From: Phoebastria nigripes | Taxonomy: Eukaryota; Chordata; Aves; Procellariiformes; Diomedeidae | DNA: 64,000 bases | Direction of reading: 5' to 3' | Assembly (NCBI GenBank): GCA_035582835.1 | Contig: JAYKAV010003110.1 | Location: 1,755,794 to 1,819,793, forward strand | Shown: positions 16,401 to 28,855 of the stretch, one piece after another | How positions within the stretch are numbered: the first letter of the stretch is position 1 | Layout: the number at the start of each line of letters is the position of its first letter | Made by a program: the position numbers and the translations under genes | The notes under the pieces: generated by a model | The model's input: only the letters and a program-made list of their open reading frames with translations | What the model was told of the DNA's origin: nothing | The model's database searches: none

Positions 16401-19400
16401 GTTCCTAGCAATTCACAGGTGAAGCTGTTGCATTTCATCTTGGATGGATTGATGGTACCGCTGTCTCTTTCTTGCTAGGCAGTTCTTGTGTACAATGAAA
16501 AGTAACATTAGCCTGAGAGCAGGTAGGATATCGTCAGTATAAAATACACCTGAAGTTTATCGATTGAAAATAAATGTATTATACTCACAAACAATGAGTA
16601 GATGTTAAGCTGCCTTGCTGGGTGTTGGGTTTTTTTTTCCTCCCTAAGGATCTACTCGAAGAAATGCAAGAACTGTGAAACTTACTGAACATTATGGTAA
16701 TGTTCAGGTATCTTCGGAGTCAGATCTGTTCCCCACTATACAGGTCATGTCAGATATCCGTGGACGTGTAAGAGATTTTTTCCCAACTATAATTAGCAGG
16801 GGACNAGATCTGTATAATTTTTTGTGCCGTTTCCCCTCAGTAGAAGAGTTCCACTGTGGTGCAGTGATGGAAGGCTCACGAGCCTTGATGTACGTGTTGT
16901 GAGGCCAGGGACGTGCACGCTGCTGTACAAATGCACGCTTAACTAAAGAGCCCTCAAACGTGCACAACAGCTGGGAATGCTGTGTGATTGTTCTCCTGCT
17001 TTCCTAATACAGATTTTTTTTCTGAATACCAAAAAATGTATTGTATGGCACAGTTAAGATTACTTTATTCTTTTATAGTTTATGAAATCCTTAATTTTTA
17101 TTACACTTTTTAATAAAAGGACCCCCCAAACCAGAAGGCACAGGATGCCTTATGATGTATTGCTTTTTACCTTGACAGAATAAACTTGATTAGACCAAGG
17201 GTTGCCATTAAGTGAAGTTTACCTTATCTGCTGCATGCTTTGTGTATCCCAGCTGAGCCAGTCAATTGAAGAAATGTTAGTCCAAGCTGAGCTTTGATGT
17301 TTTAGCCAACAGTTGCCTTAAAAATGTTTTTATTGTAGGATTTCTATAAAAGCAATTAAATAGTCAGTTTTCTGAGACCAGCATGTCNAAAACTTGTTAT
17401 CTCAGTTGGGATATGAAAAAGTATGTTGCAAGTAATAGCTGTTTCTGGTCCGATTTATTTTTAGAAAAAGCACATTTAGTACTTTGAATAGAAACTTTGC
17501 ATCATGAAATTTCAAAGCTCAGCTGGTATTGGCATCCTGGCAGCTTCTGAATGAGTTTAAGGGAAACAAATATTTTGCCGTGTTGTAAAGAAACCTCTTC
17601 AGTAAGTACCTTGGTTTAATTGTGTTTTAGAGCTAAGCAGACAATGTCTTTCTTACTAAGCAAAGTAACATGTGTATATCCTGGTAATATGATAACCAAA
17701 GCACTTAGTGTGATGGACTGCTGCCACTTGTAACAAAACAAATTCTCAAAAAGAACTGGGTCTTAAATTTTGCTTTGAAACAATGATTCTGATACTTCTA
17801 TAGGTCAGCACTCAGTTCATTAACATTCTTGGACTGGAGTGTCCATTCTGTTGTGTTTTGGTTTGTTTTTTTTTAAGAATGAGTTGAATCCAGAACACAG
17901 GGTATGCTTAATAAATTTTTCCCTGGATTTTTTAGATAATAGCATTCAGTATTATCTGAGTGTTCTCAAATTAAAATTTAAATGCTTAATTAACATAAAT
18001 GCTTTAATTTTAACTGAGTCTTCTATTCTGTCCTAAAATTTAGATGCTTACACTTTATATGTAAATCTCCTTTTGGTTCTGTCCACCAAAACTTTATTTT
18101 GTAGTAACTATATTTCTCTAACCTGTTCTAGAAAATAATCTTTCTGTTTATCCCTGGAGGGCCACTTGCTATAAACTCTTCGTTGCATTCACGTATTACA
18201 TGAGTAGGCAGAAGGTAGAGTGTAAGTCTTTGCAGAACAACTGTAAGCAATGTAACTGTTGGTGATAACCTTAGAATTCATCCTGAAAATAATCTCTGCA
18301 GCAAAGCTCCAGAAGAGATTTAATTTTATTAACCTTCAGTGCTTAGAAAGATTGAAACACATTCTTGCAGGAAGATTATCTTGATATCCTGTAGTTAAAA
18401 GGAGCTTAACTTCAAATAGCAAGAAGTCCTCTCTTGAGGACCGTCGAACTCTAATTTTCTCTTAAGAATTTGGGGATGAGGGAGAAAAATAGTCACTGAC
18501 CAAGTAATAGCTACTCATAATATGGTAGAAGCTTTTTGATGGAGGATGGTGTGTGTGTTTCAGGTCTTGTTTTCACTGGCTTGTCTTAGATGCCACAGTT
18601 TTACATGGTGCATACACTGAAGGACATATTACAGCAATGACCAGTCAATAATTAAACTAAATTGAAATGCATCTTGGCACAGTAAACAATGGAAAAGTAT
18701 CTATTTGGTGGTGTATATTAACTCTTAAATACAGGATTTGTTTTTTCTTAAATCAGGAAATTATTCTTTCCCTCATTTTGCCATTTTCTCTGTCAAAAAG
18801 AAACCCTACATTCTTTGGAAAGTTCAGGTGTTATTAGGGACTGAAATCTGGCATAAATAAATACAGATGTGGATTGTTTAGGAACATGTTGCACTCAGAA
18901 GTTCAAATCATGTTCTGTTGTTGAACCAGAGCCCTCTTGGTTTTATCAATGGTTGAACCCATTATGTTCATTCCTACTTAAAATGCAGCACTTGGATTAA
19001 AATAGTACATTAAGAATTTTTGTAATTTAAAGCCCAGTTGTCATAACCATTGTGTTTTCCATTTTAAACAACAAAATAAAGTCAGGATAGCTGAATAGTA
19101 TAATTAAGCATTGTAGAAACGTACACTGAAGAGACTGATGGCAGGAGAAATACTGTCCCCTTATAATAAACCAGTGTTTCATACTGCTGCCCCTTGTTTC
19201 CAGTCAAGAAATACAGTATTACTGTGTCCTTGCGTTGAATAAAGGCTGAACGTTACGGCTTCTCTGGCCAAAGGAGGTTGACATACAGTATCTGGGTATG
19301 TGGTTCTTACTGAACATCAGTAGGACCTGACTTGGGTACCGTTTTCCAGTATGGCTCAATGCATTAAAGCTACTTCACGGAGTATGATTAGTTGGTACTG

Positions 19401-22400
19401 AGCCGTTGCCTAACAGCCCTGTTCATATCACCCGAACGGTTCTGGTTTTCTCCAGTACCTCTTCTCACCTCACGTTCGCCATTCCTGCTTCGATCTCCGA
19501 GGTGCTCTGGGAAACCACCCAAACTTACCCTGAGGAAGTAAGGGGCGGGGGGAAAGGAGGATTATTCCTTGGATGTGTTCCCTTGTTCCTGGTTGTTCTT
19601 GGTGGTTTACTCTCCAAGCCATCTCCTTTCTCCTGTTGAATTTGTGTGNAGTAGCTTCTCTCATGGTTTTATATTGCCTTTTGAGACACTTGAAAGAATG
19701 CCTCTTTTTGAAATTGAGGGGACTGGCAAAGCCTTGCTTGGCGGGGGTGAAGAATTGCCCAGTTGGGCTTTGTCAGAAAGCAGAGGTTTCCATGAAGCTG
19801 AACTTAGAAGTGCTCCTGACATACCAAACTGCTTTTTAATTGTGGTGGGGGAACAGTAGAAATAGGCAGAACCTCTGTGTCTGCCGAGCCTCAGATGTTC
19901 CCTGTGTTTGTGTTACCACAAACATGTTAGAATATTCTGTGTCTGAGTTGCTTCTGTCACGTTGAAGTTCAGCTTGTCTTTTCACTCTTAAATGTTAGGA
20001 GGGCTCTTGTAGCTTCTTGCTTACAGCCGCACAGCAGGCCCTTGTTTGTCCTGCGCACTGTGTGAATGCTTTTTAACCTTGTCGCCTTGTTATGAAGGAT
20101 TGTACGGAGCCTCGTCAATGCCATTATTTGCACCTGTGGCAACAAGCTTTTCCAGCACTTTTCTTGACTTCTTCAACTGAACAAACTCCGAAATGATTGT
20201 CGTTAGCCTGCCTGCCAACTGAGCACGTAATCAACAAGCTGGAGGTGCTTTTGTGCAAGCAGGATAGCAGCTGGTTTTGCTTACACTTTTACCTTGGCAG
20301 GACATTTTCCATACCCACTGCCAAAAATAGATAGCATCTGGCTTTTGTCAGCCTGCCCAACTTGAGTTTCTGGCTTGACAGGCGATTTCTTGCTGCACTG
20401 ATTTGTAGAGGCTATGCTTGGAAAGCACTGAAGTCCAGTAGCTTGTGTATGTGCATACTGAGGCTATACCAACTAGTCTCTGTAGCTGTACTATTTACCA
20501 TAATACTGGCTGTCCTGTACAGATATCTATTAAATAAGATCACAGAAAATGGTTACTATCAAACAGTTTCTAGCAACAAGTTATAAATACATATGTAACT
20601 GAGTGGAGCTAACGGGTTTCATTAATAAAAGCTGACGCTTTTAATTGCTACTTTCCACAAGGAAAGTACCTCTACAGAGATCTTTACTGGGGGGAAATGC
20701 ATAACAAAGAGCTTGCCTGAATACGACAGACTGTTAACTATAAACATGTTTTAGTTCACTATGAAATTTGAGTTTGCCTTTTCACAAAAGTGAAAGCCTA
20801 TAGCTTTTTCCCGTTAGATTGGAATCTGCTTTTCCCCTTCTCCTTTTTATTACATGGCTTGTTGTTTGTTTTTTGTTGTTTTGTTTTTTTTTTTAAGAAG
20901 AGATACAGCCTCTTTCCTTAGTGAAGAGGATAACCTATGTATGCCCATTAATTTCTAAATTTTCTTTAGGTTCCTATGTGTAAGTATCTCAATTTGTCTG
21001 GAGGCTGCAATACGTCCTCTGTGGCGGTGAATACACCATACTCGTGCAAAGGGCACGTCCCCCTCCTTGTCTTCCCGGCCTGTCCTTTCTTAAAGAGTCC
21101 GTATCCCTCCACTGCAGCACTCCAGTCATGCGAGCCATCCACCGCACCTCTGGGATCCCAACAAGATCCCAGCCCTGCAGCTGCACACAGATCTCTAGTT
21201 CCTTGTGTTTGCTTCCCACGGTGCGTGCCTTAGTGTGCAGGCACTTCGGAGAGAGTTCCTCGCTTACATGCAAACGCTTGAGGTGACCCCACTTAAGCCC
21301 TGTTTTGTTCATTTTGTGTTCCTCGTAGTTCACATCACCCCAGGCCCTTTACTTGTCAGCCCTGTCCATCGCTCCCTCAGAGCTGCGGTAACTCTCTCCC
21401 TCCCTCATGGTTCCTGGTTTTGTTCTTCAGGTGCGATTCCAAATGATTTGTATCTGGCTGTAAATACTTGGAAGTAGCCTCTTGCTCAGGGACCACTTTG
21501 AAGGCTTGGTTTGGTTTTAAACAGTCTTTTGCAGTTCTCTTATTATTGTAACGAGGGACTACTCATTAGGAAAAATTTCTTTACTGAAAGAGTGGTTGAA
21601 CATTGGTACAGGCTGCCCAGGGAAGTGGTGGAGTCACCATCCCTGGAAGTATTTAAAAGACGTGCAGATGAGGCGCTTAGGGACATGGTTTAGTGGGCAT
21701 GGTGGTGTTGGGTTGACGGTTGGACTCGATGATCTTCGAGGACTTTTCCAACCTTAATGATTCTAATGATTCTATGATTCTACTCAGTTAACCCACTTCT
21801 CTTCTTGGCCTGATGGAATTCAGAGCATTATGGAAAGGTCTTTCTAGTTATAGGAGTTACCCTGGGATTGAATTGGACGCTTGTCATTTCCAAGTCTGGG
21901 AGCGGGAAACAAAAACCAGTGAAACAAATGTTCCTAGATGTAAACCGTGGTTATATTTATATTTTACGGTGATACCTTGCTTCATGTATGTCTGGTCTAG
22001 ACTTATTTTAAAGCAAAAATATTGTGGTAGCTGGCAAACAGGAAACATTGCAGATCTTTCTTCTCAATCTGTTTGAGCTTTTGCATGTATTGTTATGTGC
22101 CATGAACATACAGCTATACGTATTCATACTACTCTTGTTCTTACAGACAACGCTTACATGGGGACCCTACTTGTGGTTTCACATGCTGCGAGTTGCCACA
22201 TCAACCTTGTCAGGTATTGCTTTATTTAATTCTTGGGTAAACCAGTAATGGAATATTGAAAGTCGCTTTGACAGACTGTAAATCATCCTTGTGAGCTACT
22301 GGCCATTTTTTCAAAAGTATGAATGAACCTGTATTTTAATCTGTGGAGATGTACTGTTTTGCCTTAGGCACTTTTTTTTTTTTTACTTTCAATCAACAAC

Positions 22401-25084
22401 TCTTGAATGGAAGAACGAACAGAAAATACCCTTTTGCTGAACACTTTTTTTCCCCTTTTTCTCCATATGGAGTTAGGGTGGTGTTGGCAAGGGAGTATAT
22501 CAGCTTTCTATTAGGTTTTGTATGGAACCGTTTTGTGTGATGTTACCTGAAAAGAATGCTGTTTGGAGTAACTAACTTGACAGTTTTTATGAAGACNACA
22601 ACTAGAAGTTATCCCAAGAACACATCTAGTCTTGTGCTTTACAACAGACTTCTGAGGTTACAAAATAAACAAAAATAAGACTATTGTCAAGAGTCTTAAA
22701 CTCACTGCATAGAAGTTTATTTGACCTGTGGACCTCATAAAATTTTGCGAAGTTTTAAAAATGCTTGTCCTAGTCTGTGTTCTTCCCAAGGTGTAAAGTA
22801 TCTTTATTGTTTTTTTGACAAATATTGTGGAGTTTCTGTCATTGTACACCCAATTTTGAATATTTTAAAAAACTATTGGCATCTATTCTGTTAATTAACC
22901 TATCCTTATTTTTAGAAACACTTTTTCTCTAATGTACAGTGTAATTCTATTCCTTGTCGTATCTGTTCTTCGTACACAAAGGTAGATACTGGTTTCCTTT
23001 TTTCAGGAGTCTTTTATGAATTTGAAGACTAGTACTTCCTTCTTCCCACTTCAGTTTTGCCTCTCACAGTTGTAATTTGAACTGGTCTTTTGCACAGAGT
23101 TCTGGATGCCAGGATATCTATAAAATCAGTTATTGTGCATACTCATTGAAGCAGTCAATTGCTAACTTCTAACTTGTTTTCCCTGAAGATGACTAACTCA
23201 TTTGCATCCTCGGGGCAGATTTGCAATTTGAAGTGCAATATATTTGACTTCTTGCTTGCCTTTACTCAAGAACCAGTGCTGTAGCCATCATCATGGTAAG
23301 GAGACCGACTGACACAAGCCCACCTGTTCCATACTTCTGGCTGTGCACTACCTGTTTTAGCAAAGTAGCGCTGCATGTAGCCTCCAGCTTGAAAATTGAG
23401 ACAGCTGAAACCTAAATATTTTATTCATCCATTAGTATGCAACACAGAACATTGTTAAAACTGCTACTGACTTGAAGTATGCATATATCAATAAATAACT
23501 GTCTAGTTTGCTGGTACCATTAGACTGAAGTGCCAATACAGTTGGTAGCCACGTATTTTTGTCTAACCTTAATTTTCAGTTAAAGTTCAGTTAAAGGCTT
23601 ATCCTTTAACTGATCCCCTAGCAAAACAAACCTAGATCCAAAGCTGAAACTGGTAGAATTCAAACAAACACTACCGCCATCTAGATTTTCACTGATTTCT
23701 GTGTTCTTCTCCTTTTGTTCATTCTTTATCTTAAGGAACAATTATTAGTGTATTGAGCTAATAGTTACATATAAGTAGATTAGCCTAGCAGATTTTGGTT
23801 TTGTCTTTTGAGTGAAGTAGGACTATGGAAAACCATTTGGGAAAGATGATGATACCTTTTAAAATAAAACCGTGCTTAAGAATTTTCTTCTAGATACTAA
23901 TCGTATGTAAACTTCTCTTTATTTTTTAGTGTGTGATTTCCTTGGGGAAAAGATTGCATCTGTCCTGGGGATAAGCACACCAAAATACCAATATGCCATT
24001 GATGAGTATTACAGAATGAAGAGAGAGGTATGTGTGTGAGATAGGGTTCTTGCACTCCTTTTCTCTCAACTTGCCTTCCCTGGTATTTTAAAAAACGAAA
24101 TTTGTATTCCAGCATTAAAATGAAGTTTTAGAACCTCTGTTTCAGCTTGCCTTCAGTTTTCATCTGACGCATGATTAATGCTTGCTCATCAGCCTTTTCT
24201 CACCAGCTGATCAGTCTTAGGACTGGCTGGGTCCTGACCACTGCTCTATTTGTTTCTCTTGTACAATGCATTTTCAAGTCAACAGTGTGAGAAAGTTGGG
24301 TGGAGCAGTTACTGGACACTGTAAAGAGGCAGCTGCTAGGAATATACTTTCCAACCGTAAAACTTGTTCAACGAAGTGTCAGGGGTAAATTGAACATGAT
24401 GTTACCATTTCTTCTAAACCATAACTGGAAATGACTGATAGGTAGCCAGTGCTTTATGCAAAAAAACCTCTTCATAATCTTCATTTAGAAGAGATGGGAA
24501 ACATATTTAAAGCTTTACTACTTATTTTTTATTTTTGATAGCTCTTTATTATTAAGAGCTGAAAAAGCTTTAGAGAAGGTAGACCTATCGCTATTGCTAT
24601 TGACTAAAAACTGCTTATCTAGACATGTGACATTTTTTCTGTGTTTATTTAACACAGTTTAATCCTTCACTTTTGGTGATTTCCCCCCCCCCCCCCCATA
24701 ATGGGAATTGTGGAATATATCTCATCTTACGATCAACTAGTGACCGTTCTCTAGTGGAACAAATGTCCTTGCCTTGTAGTAGGAACTGGTATGCTCTTAT
24801 GGAAAGACTTCAAGTGAATGTAAGTCAGTCGTAAATAGTAGCTTACAAATCTGATTATCTATTTTTAGGAGGAAGAGGAGGAACAGGAAAACAAGATGTC
24901 AGAAGAAGCAGAAAGACAGCATCAGGAACAGCAGAACAAGCCACAAGCTGAAGCTCCTGTCCGGACAGACCAGCCTGAAGCAACAGCATGCACTTCATTC
25001 GTGAACGTAAACTTTGAAAATGAGGGAGATTGCCAGTCCATTGGGGAAAATGTTAAAAAAGATGTCGTTCCTGTCCCTCCTTAA
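10315..25084 (+). CDS. FAM177A1: FAM177A1, complete (5 coding exons)
   Basis: The coding join is 10315-10401, 14630-14806, 22147-22213, 23930-24027 and 24869-25084: 645 nt, 214 residues plus TAA. The human protein as I recall it has 213 residues. Phases agree at all four junctions. The conserved core reads [49 protein letters not shown] and [20 protein letters not shown]. It is followed by a Glu-rich coiled-coil-like stretch and a C-terminus ending PVPP. FAM177 proteins are small, and their molecular role was not settled in what I know; the middle segment is the family signature. Translation could also start at the in-frame ATG at 10387 (190 residues). Both ATGs have good context, but the upstream one better matches the human length and Ala-rich N-terminus. 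Confidence 0.93.
10402..14629 (+). other. FAM177A1: FAM177A1 intron 1
   Basis: The GC-rich start is the tail of the CpG island and includes a GGTC/GTCC tetranucleotide stretch (10686-10722). The rest is ordinary AT-rich intron. No other gene or clear transposon was recognised. Confidence 0.7.
10686..10722. repeat. GGTC / GTCC tetranucleotide repeats
   Basis: About four GGTC units are followed by about four GTCC units at the downstream edge of the CpG island. Confidence 0.8.
14630..14806 (+). CDS. FAM177A1: FAM177A1 coding exon 2 (conserved core)
   Basis: Acceptor ctttatag, donor gtaggt after VDP. It encodes [16 protein letters not shown], the basic KKKKIPRRV stretch and [19 protein letters not shown]. 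This exon holds the strongest family signature. Confidence 0.95.
20990..21450 (-). mobile_element. CR1 LINE fragment, endonuclease N-terminal region
   Basis: The minus-strand translation resembles the start of the CR1 ORF2 endonuclease domain: [19 protein letters not shown], then [11 protein letters not shown], then [13 protein letters not shown]. The frame carries substitutions at positions normally conserved in this domain, so it is an inactive fossil. The right boundary is approximate; resemblance fades past about 21330. Confidence 0.75.
21550..21782 (+). mobile_element. CR1 LINE fragment, 3' end
   Basis: It contains the last ORF2 codons ([20 protein letters not shown] to EALRDMV) and the CR1 3' UTR with its ATTCTATGATTCT-type tail. 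It is 5'-truncated, as most CR1 copies are. It closely matches the 3' end of the larger CR1 at 32-35 kb, suggesting the same or a sister subfamily. Confidence 0.93.
22147..22213 (+). CDS. FAM177A1: FAM177A1 coding exon 3
   Basis: Acceptor gttcttacag, donor CAG/gtattg. It encodes [20 protein letters not shown], the hydrophobic aromatic segment typical of FAM177, and ends one base into a Val codon. Confidence 0.95.
23930..24027 (+). CDS. FAM177A1: FAM177A1 coding exon 4
   Basis: Acceptor attttttag, donor gtatgt. It encodes [20 protein letters not shown] and [12 protein letters not shown]. Phase 1 in, phase 0 out. Confidence 0.95.
24684..24699. repeat. Poly(C) run
   Basis: An uninterrupted run of about 14-15 C in FAM177A1 intron 4, a likely spot for assembly length error. 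Confidence 0.85.
24869..25084 (+). CDS. FAM177A1: FAM177A1 coding exon 5 and stop
   Basis: Acceptor atttttag. It opens with a run of Glu codons, then [15 protein letters not shown], a TDQPEAT motif and [12 protein letters not shown], and ends VPVPP-TAA. The acidic, Gln-rich stretch looks like a short coiled coil. Confidence 0.95.
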   Translation, partial: EEEEEQENKMSEEAERQHQEQQNKPQAEAPVRTDQPEATACTSFVNVNFENEGDCQSIGENVKKDVVPVPP

Positions 25085-25246
25085 GTGTAAAGTTCTGTAT
25101 AATGTAGGAAATACAAAGTGTCAGATGTCACGATCTGGCTATAAGAAGCAGGAAAAATAGGATTATACTTGTTCAGTGAAATACAACTTCTAGCATTCTT
25201 ATTGATCAGGAGAGAGCTAGATGATGTCTGTTCAGTCTGTCTGCCT

Positions 25247-25871
25247 AATAAAGGCTGAGGCATTCTGCCAAATTGGCACTTCAGTTAAAATGAAAATTGC
25301 ACTACAAACATTTGGTCTAAAATTGAATGTGTGAGCTAATTTCTGTGTAAAGCAAGTAAAAACGTCTTTTCTTTGAATTGCTGTGTCTCTAACACCTGTG
25401 GATTGCAGATGCAGTGCTGTTTCCTACTTCTAAACACCTATTTCTGATTTGCACATTGTTTGCAACTCAGCTCTCTATGAATAGATTAATAGGAATGAAT
25501 ATCCTGTAACTCACAAGTCATTATAATAGCGTCTGATTTCCACTATTTATTGTCACTATTGTATGCATGTATTTTTTTTCTGTGTAGTTTAACACAAGAG
25601 ATAATGTTAGATTTAATGTTAACTAGATTTAAGGGTCCACTAACTTTTTTTTTATAAAAAAAAAAAAACTTTAAAGGAGGCTGCAAACACCCGTAAGAAC
25701 TTACTAACAAGTACCAGCACTCTCGGAGGCTAATAGTGCTCAGCTGCTCCATTCAGTGCTGTAGCAAAGTACAGAACTAGCATCAGTGTAAGATGTTCTC
25801 ACTCCAAGTCCAAGAATTGAGACCCACCTGCTTGAATACTTTACACGCTCTGAACGATCCTGGGAAATAAA
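25247..25871 (+). promoter_or_regulatory. FAM177A1: FAM177A1 3' UTR poly(A) signals
   Basis: AATAAA occurs at 25247-25252 and 25866-25871 after the stop at 25084. Either could end the transcript. Usage cannot be read from sequence. Confidence 0.55.
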
Positions 25872-27403
25872 CTAAAGTCTTGCTAAATTATATTGATGCA
25901 CTGGACGCTGTGTATGGTACCAATCTAGAACTATGAAAACTTTTTTGGACATAGATTACCCGAGTCAGTGTACTTGATTAACCTAAACAGACTATATTTG
26001 TTTAATGTTAAATTACCAGGAAGGAAGGGATGTGCCATTGCAGATGTTTTTACCCGCTCTAGCACAGAACACATAAATAACTAGAAATCACAAAACAAAC
26101 TTATGATTCTTCCTTTTTCTTAAATAAACAAAACACTTTGTTGCAATACTACAACAACAGTAATTTTTATTTTTGTCTACGTGAAACGCAGGTAGCTCCA
26201 GAGCTTTTAAGTAGCCCCAAATACCAATTAAGGCTATTTTACTGCAATGACTGCCATTCTACTTGTAGCTTGTAAAAGGTGAATGGTTTACTTTGCGACA
26301 ATCAGACGTCAGTGCCCCAGTCACTTTCTATAGAGAATAGTTGTAGATAAAGGGTCAGAGAACCTGCACTAGTTACCATGTGAAATGTTACTTCTGTCCT
26401 TGAGATTTCTAAAAAAACATTTAAAAAATAGTCTTCAGTGAAATTTTGTGTTGGGTATCATCACATGTCCCTGGCCTTGGTCCCACTACCAACTAATTAA
26501 GGAGCCAGAGGTAACATCAGAGGCCAGGTAACTTGACTACTAGTTTCCAGAGTTCAGTTATGTATTTCAGACAACCCTCTGCCTGAACTAATGGCCTGTA
26601 GAGCACAGATGCCTTCTCCTCTCATCTGCCCTTAGCATTCCAGCACTACAGAAGGTCTTCTGAGGAGGATTCAATTATCAATCAGCTCTATTCCATCTGT
26701 TTTGGTAGTCTGTTCTTTGCCTCTTTTTGAATTGCAGACAGAGGGTGCTGACAGCTGTGTAAAATCATTCCTTAGCCCTGAACATCTGCAAGGGAGAGCT
26801 TGGTTCAACACGTGGGGAATACACAGAAAAACAGCTTGTTGGGAGTTCTTACACTGTCAAAGATAGAAAGCCTCAGATAGCTCAAGAGTAAAACCATTAC
26901 AGCTGAAGGATGCTTTGCTTTTCTGCCAAGAAATTAATGTCAGTTGCATTGGGTTTTTTCCCTCCTCTCCCTACTATCTGTTGCATCAGAAATGCTCTCA
27001 CTGCCTTGGGTTTAAACTTCTTTGTATAAAATACTGTATTACTCACTGTGCCTTAACTTAATCCTTCAGTTTTTTGCAAACTGTATGAAAGTGGTTACTT
27101 TCATAATGGTTTAATTTTTCCATAAATGCATTAATTGGTTATTTTATATTTAATATAATTTTTGAACTGGACGTTGGCTATGGCTTTTCCTTTAAAACTG
27201 TGTGGTCTTTGAAACTTTATGCCTGCACACAGGAGCATGTGCCTGTTCACTGTTTTAATCTTTACTGAGTCACACATCCTGGTAGAATATGGAAGCACTG
27301 AAATTCAAAGTGTCGTACTACCCCCACCCCTTCCTTACAATCTCATGTAGTACTTTGTTAACATACTCAATGTGTTCAGCACTACCTCAAACTAATAAAT
27401 AAT
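25872..27403. other. Interval between convergent genes, left part
   Basis: AT-rich sequence downstream of FAM177A1. I recognise no gene or repeat here. It may include further FAM177A1 3' UTR. Confidence 0.5.
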
Positions 27404-27981
27404 TGTCCTGGTTTCAGCTGGGATGGAGTTAATTTTTTTCCTAGTGGTTGGTGTAGTGCTGTGTTTTGGATTTAGTATGAGAATAATGTTGATAACACGC
27501 TGATGTTTTTAGTTGTTGCTAAGTAGTGTTTACACTAGCCAAGGACTTTTCAGCTTCCCATGCTCTGCCAGGTGCACAAGAAGCTGGGAGGGAGCATAGC
27601 CAGGACAGCTAACCCAACTGGCCAATGGGGTATTCCATACCATGTGACATCATGCTCAGTATATAAAGGTGGGGGAAGAAGAAAGGAGGGGGGGATGTTC
27701 GGAGTGATGGCGTTTGTCTTCCCAAGTAACCGTTACGCGTGATGGAGCCCTGCTTTCCTGGCGATGGCTGAACACCTGCCTGCCGATGGGAAGTAGTGAN
27801 TGAATTCCTTGTTTTGCTTTGCTTGCGTGCACGGCTTTTGCTTTACCTATTAAACTGTCTTTATCTCAACTCACGAGTTTTCTCACTTTTACCCTTCCGA
27901 TTCTCTCCCCCATCCCACTGCGGGGGGAGTGAGCGAGCGGCTGTGTGGTGCTTAGTTGCTGGCTGGGGTTAAACCCCGACA
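27404..27981 (+). mobile_element. Solo LTR of an endogenous retrovirus (copy 1)
   Basis: The 578-bp element begins TGTCCTGGTTTCAGC and ends GGGGTTAAACCCCGACA, giving TG...CA ends. It is flanked by the 5-bp direct repeat ATAAT (27399-27403 and 27982-27986), a target-site duplication. Inside are a TATAAA (27662-27667) and an ATTAAA poly(A) signal (27849-27854), in the expected U3-R-U5 order. No internal viral genes are present, so the provirus was lost by LTR-LTR recombination. The 5-bp duplication would fit an ERVL-like group, but I cannot name the family. Confidence 0.93.
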
Positions 27982-28612
27982 ATAATGCAGGATTGCAACC
28001 ACCTCTGGCCTGGAGCTACTGTAATTTTATCTGGAAGTTGAAACATTTCTACAGCTTTGTTAAAGAGTAAGAGAGTTTCACTGCTTTAACTACTGCTGTA
28101 GCTTAGCTGTACAATTAAGTTAAATTACATGAAATACTTGCACAGGAGGTTAAGTTGGTGAAAGCCTTTATACAGGTGTTTGGATTAGTTTTAACTAGAC
28201 CTAAAGCTACTGCAGTCTTATTTCTGTTAAGGAACCTCTAAGGAATTAGGTAACTATTCCATCAGTTCAATAGTTACTTATCCTTTCTGTTAGACACTTG
28301 AAGCTGGACACATATAGAAGAAAAAGGCCTAAACTCTACCTCTTACTGAAGACTTTTGCCTTTACAACAGACTGCTCGACAGTGTTATCATTAGAGGAAG
28401 CCATACAGAATGCAGTGGGAGGCTTGGGATAGCTGAGTGGATACAGGCTAGTGCTGAAGATACCAAGAACCACATCCTTACTTTCAGGGTAAATTCACAT
28501 TTAGGAGTTTTTTTGGGGGGGGGTTGTTGGTTGTTTTTTTTTTTTTTTTAAGTACTAAAAGGGTATTCAAATAAGAATAGGGCTTGGTACACAGGGAGAA
28601 AGTCCAAAAATA

Positions 28613-28618
28613 TTTATT
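28613..28618 (-). promoter_or_regulatory. PPP2R3C: PPP2R3C candidate poly(A) signal
   Basis: TTTATT on the plus strand is AATAAA on the minus strand. It lies about 240 nt past the stop codon at 28856-28858, a plausible 3' end. Confidence 0.5.
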
Positions 28619-28855
28619 TAAAAAAAAAAAAAAAAGGATAATTTTTACCTCTTAAACAACACTTGCTTTTTTGGTTTCAGAAATTAGTTTTGCGATTCCT
28701 GTATGTACCACATTTTGTATTATATGGGAGGGCACGGGGGGAAGGGGAGGGAAGCAAAATGGAAGAGGCATTGATTCAGATAACGTTTCCAGCTTCCAAC
28801 AGTTGGTGCATCAGATTGAGATATCTCTATGGATACAGTCTGCTCCTGTTCAAAG

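Larger units (their letters stand above)
14807..22146 (+). other. FAM177A1: FAM177A1 intron 2
   Basis: An intron of 7.3 kb. It holds two CR1 LINE fragments in opposite orientation near its 3' end (about 20990-21450 minus, 21550-21782 plus). No other coding sequence was recognised. Confidence 0.8.

Noticed and set aside
16650..16708. Possible cryptic exon after a T-rich tract and ctaag
   Set aside because: There is a decent pyrimidine tract, but two of three frames stop at once and inclusion would break the phase-0 join of FAM177A1 exons 2 and 3.
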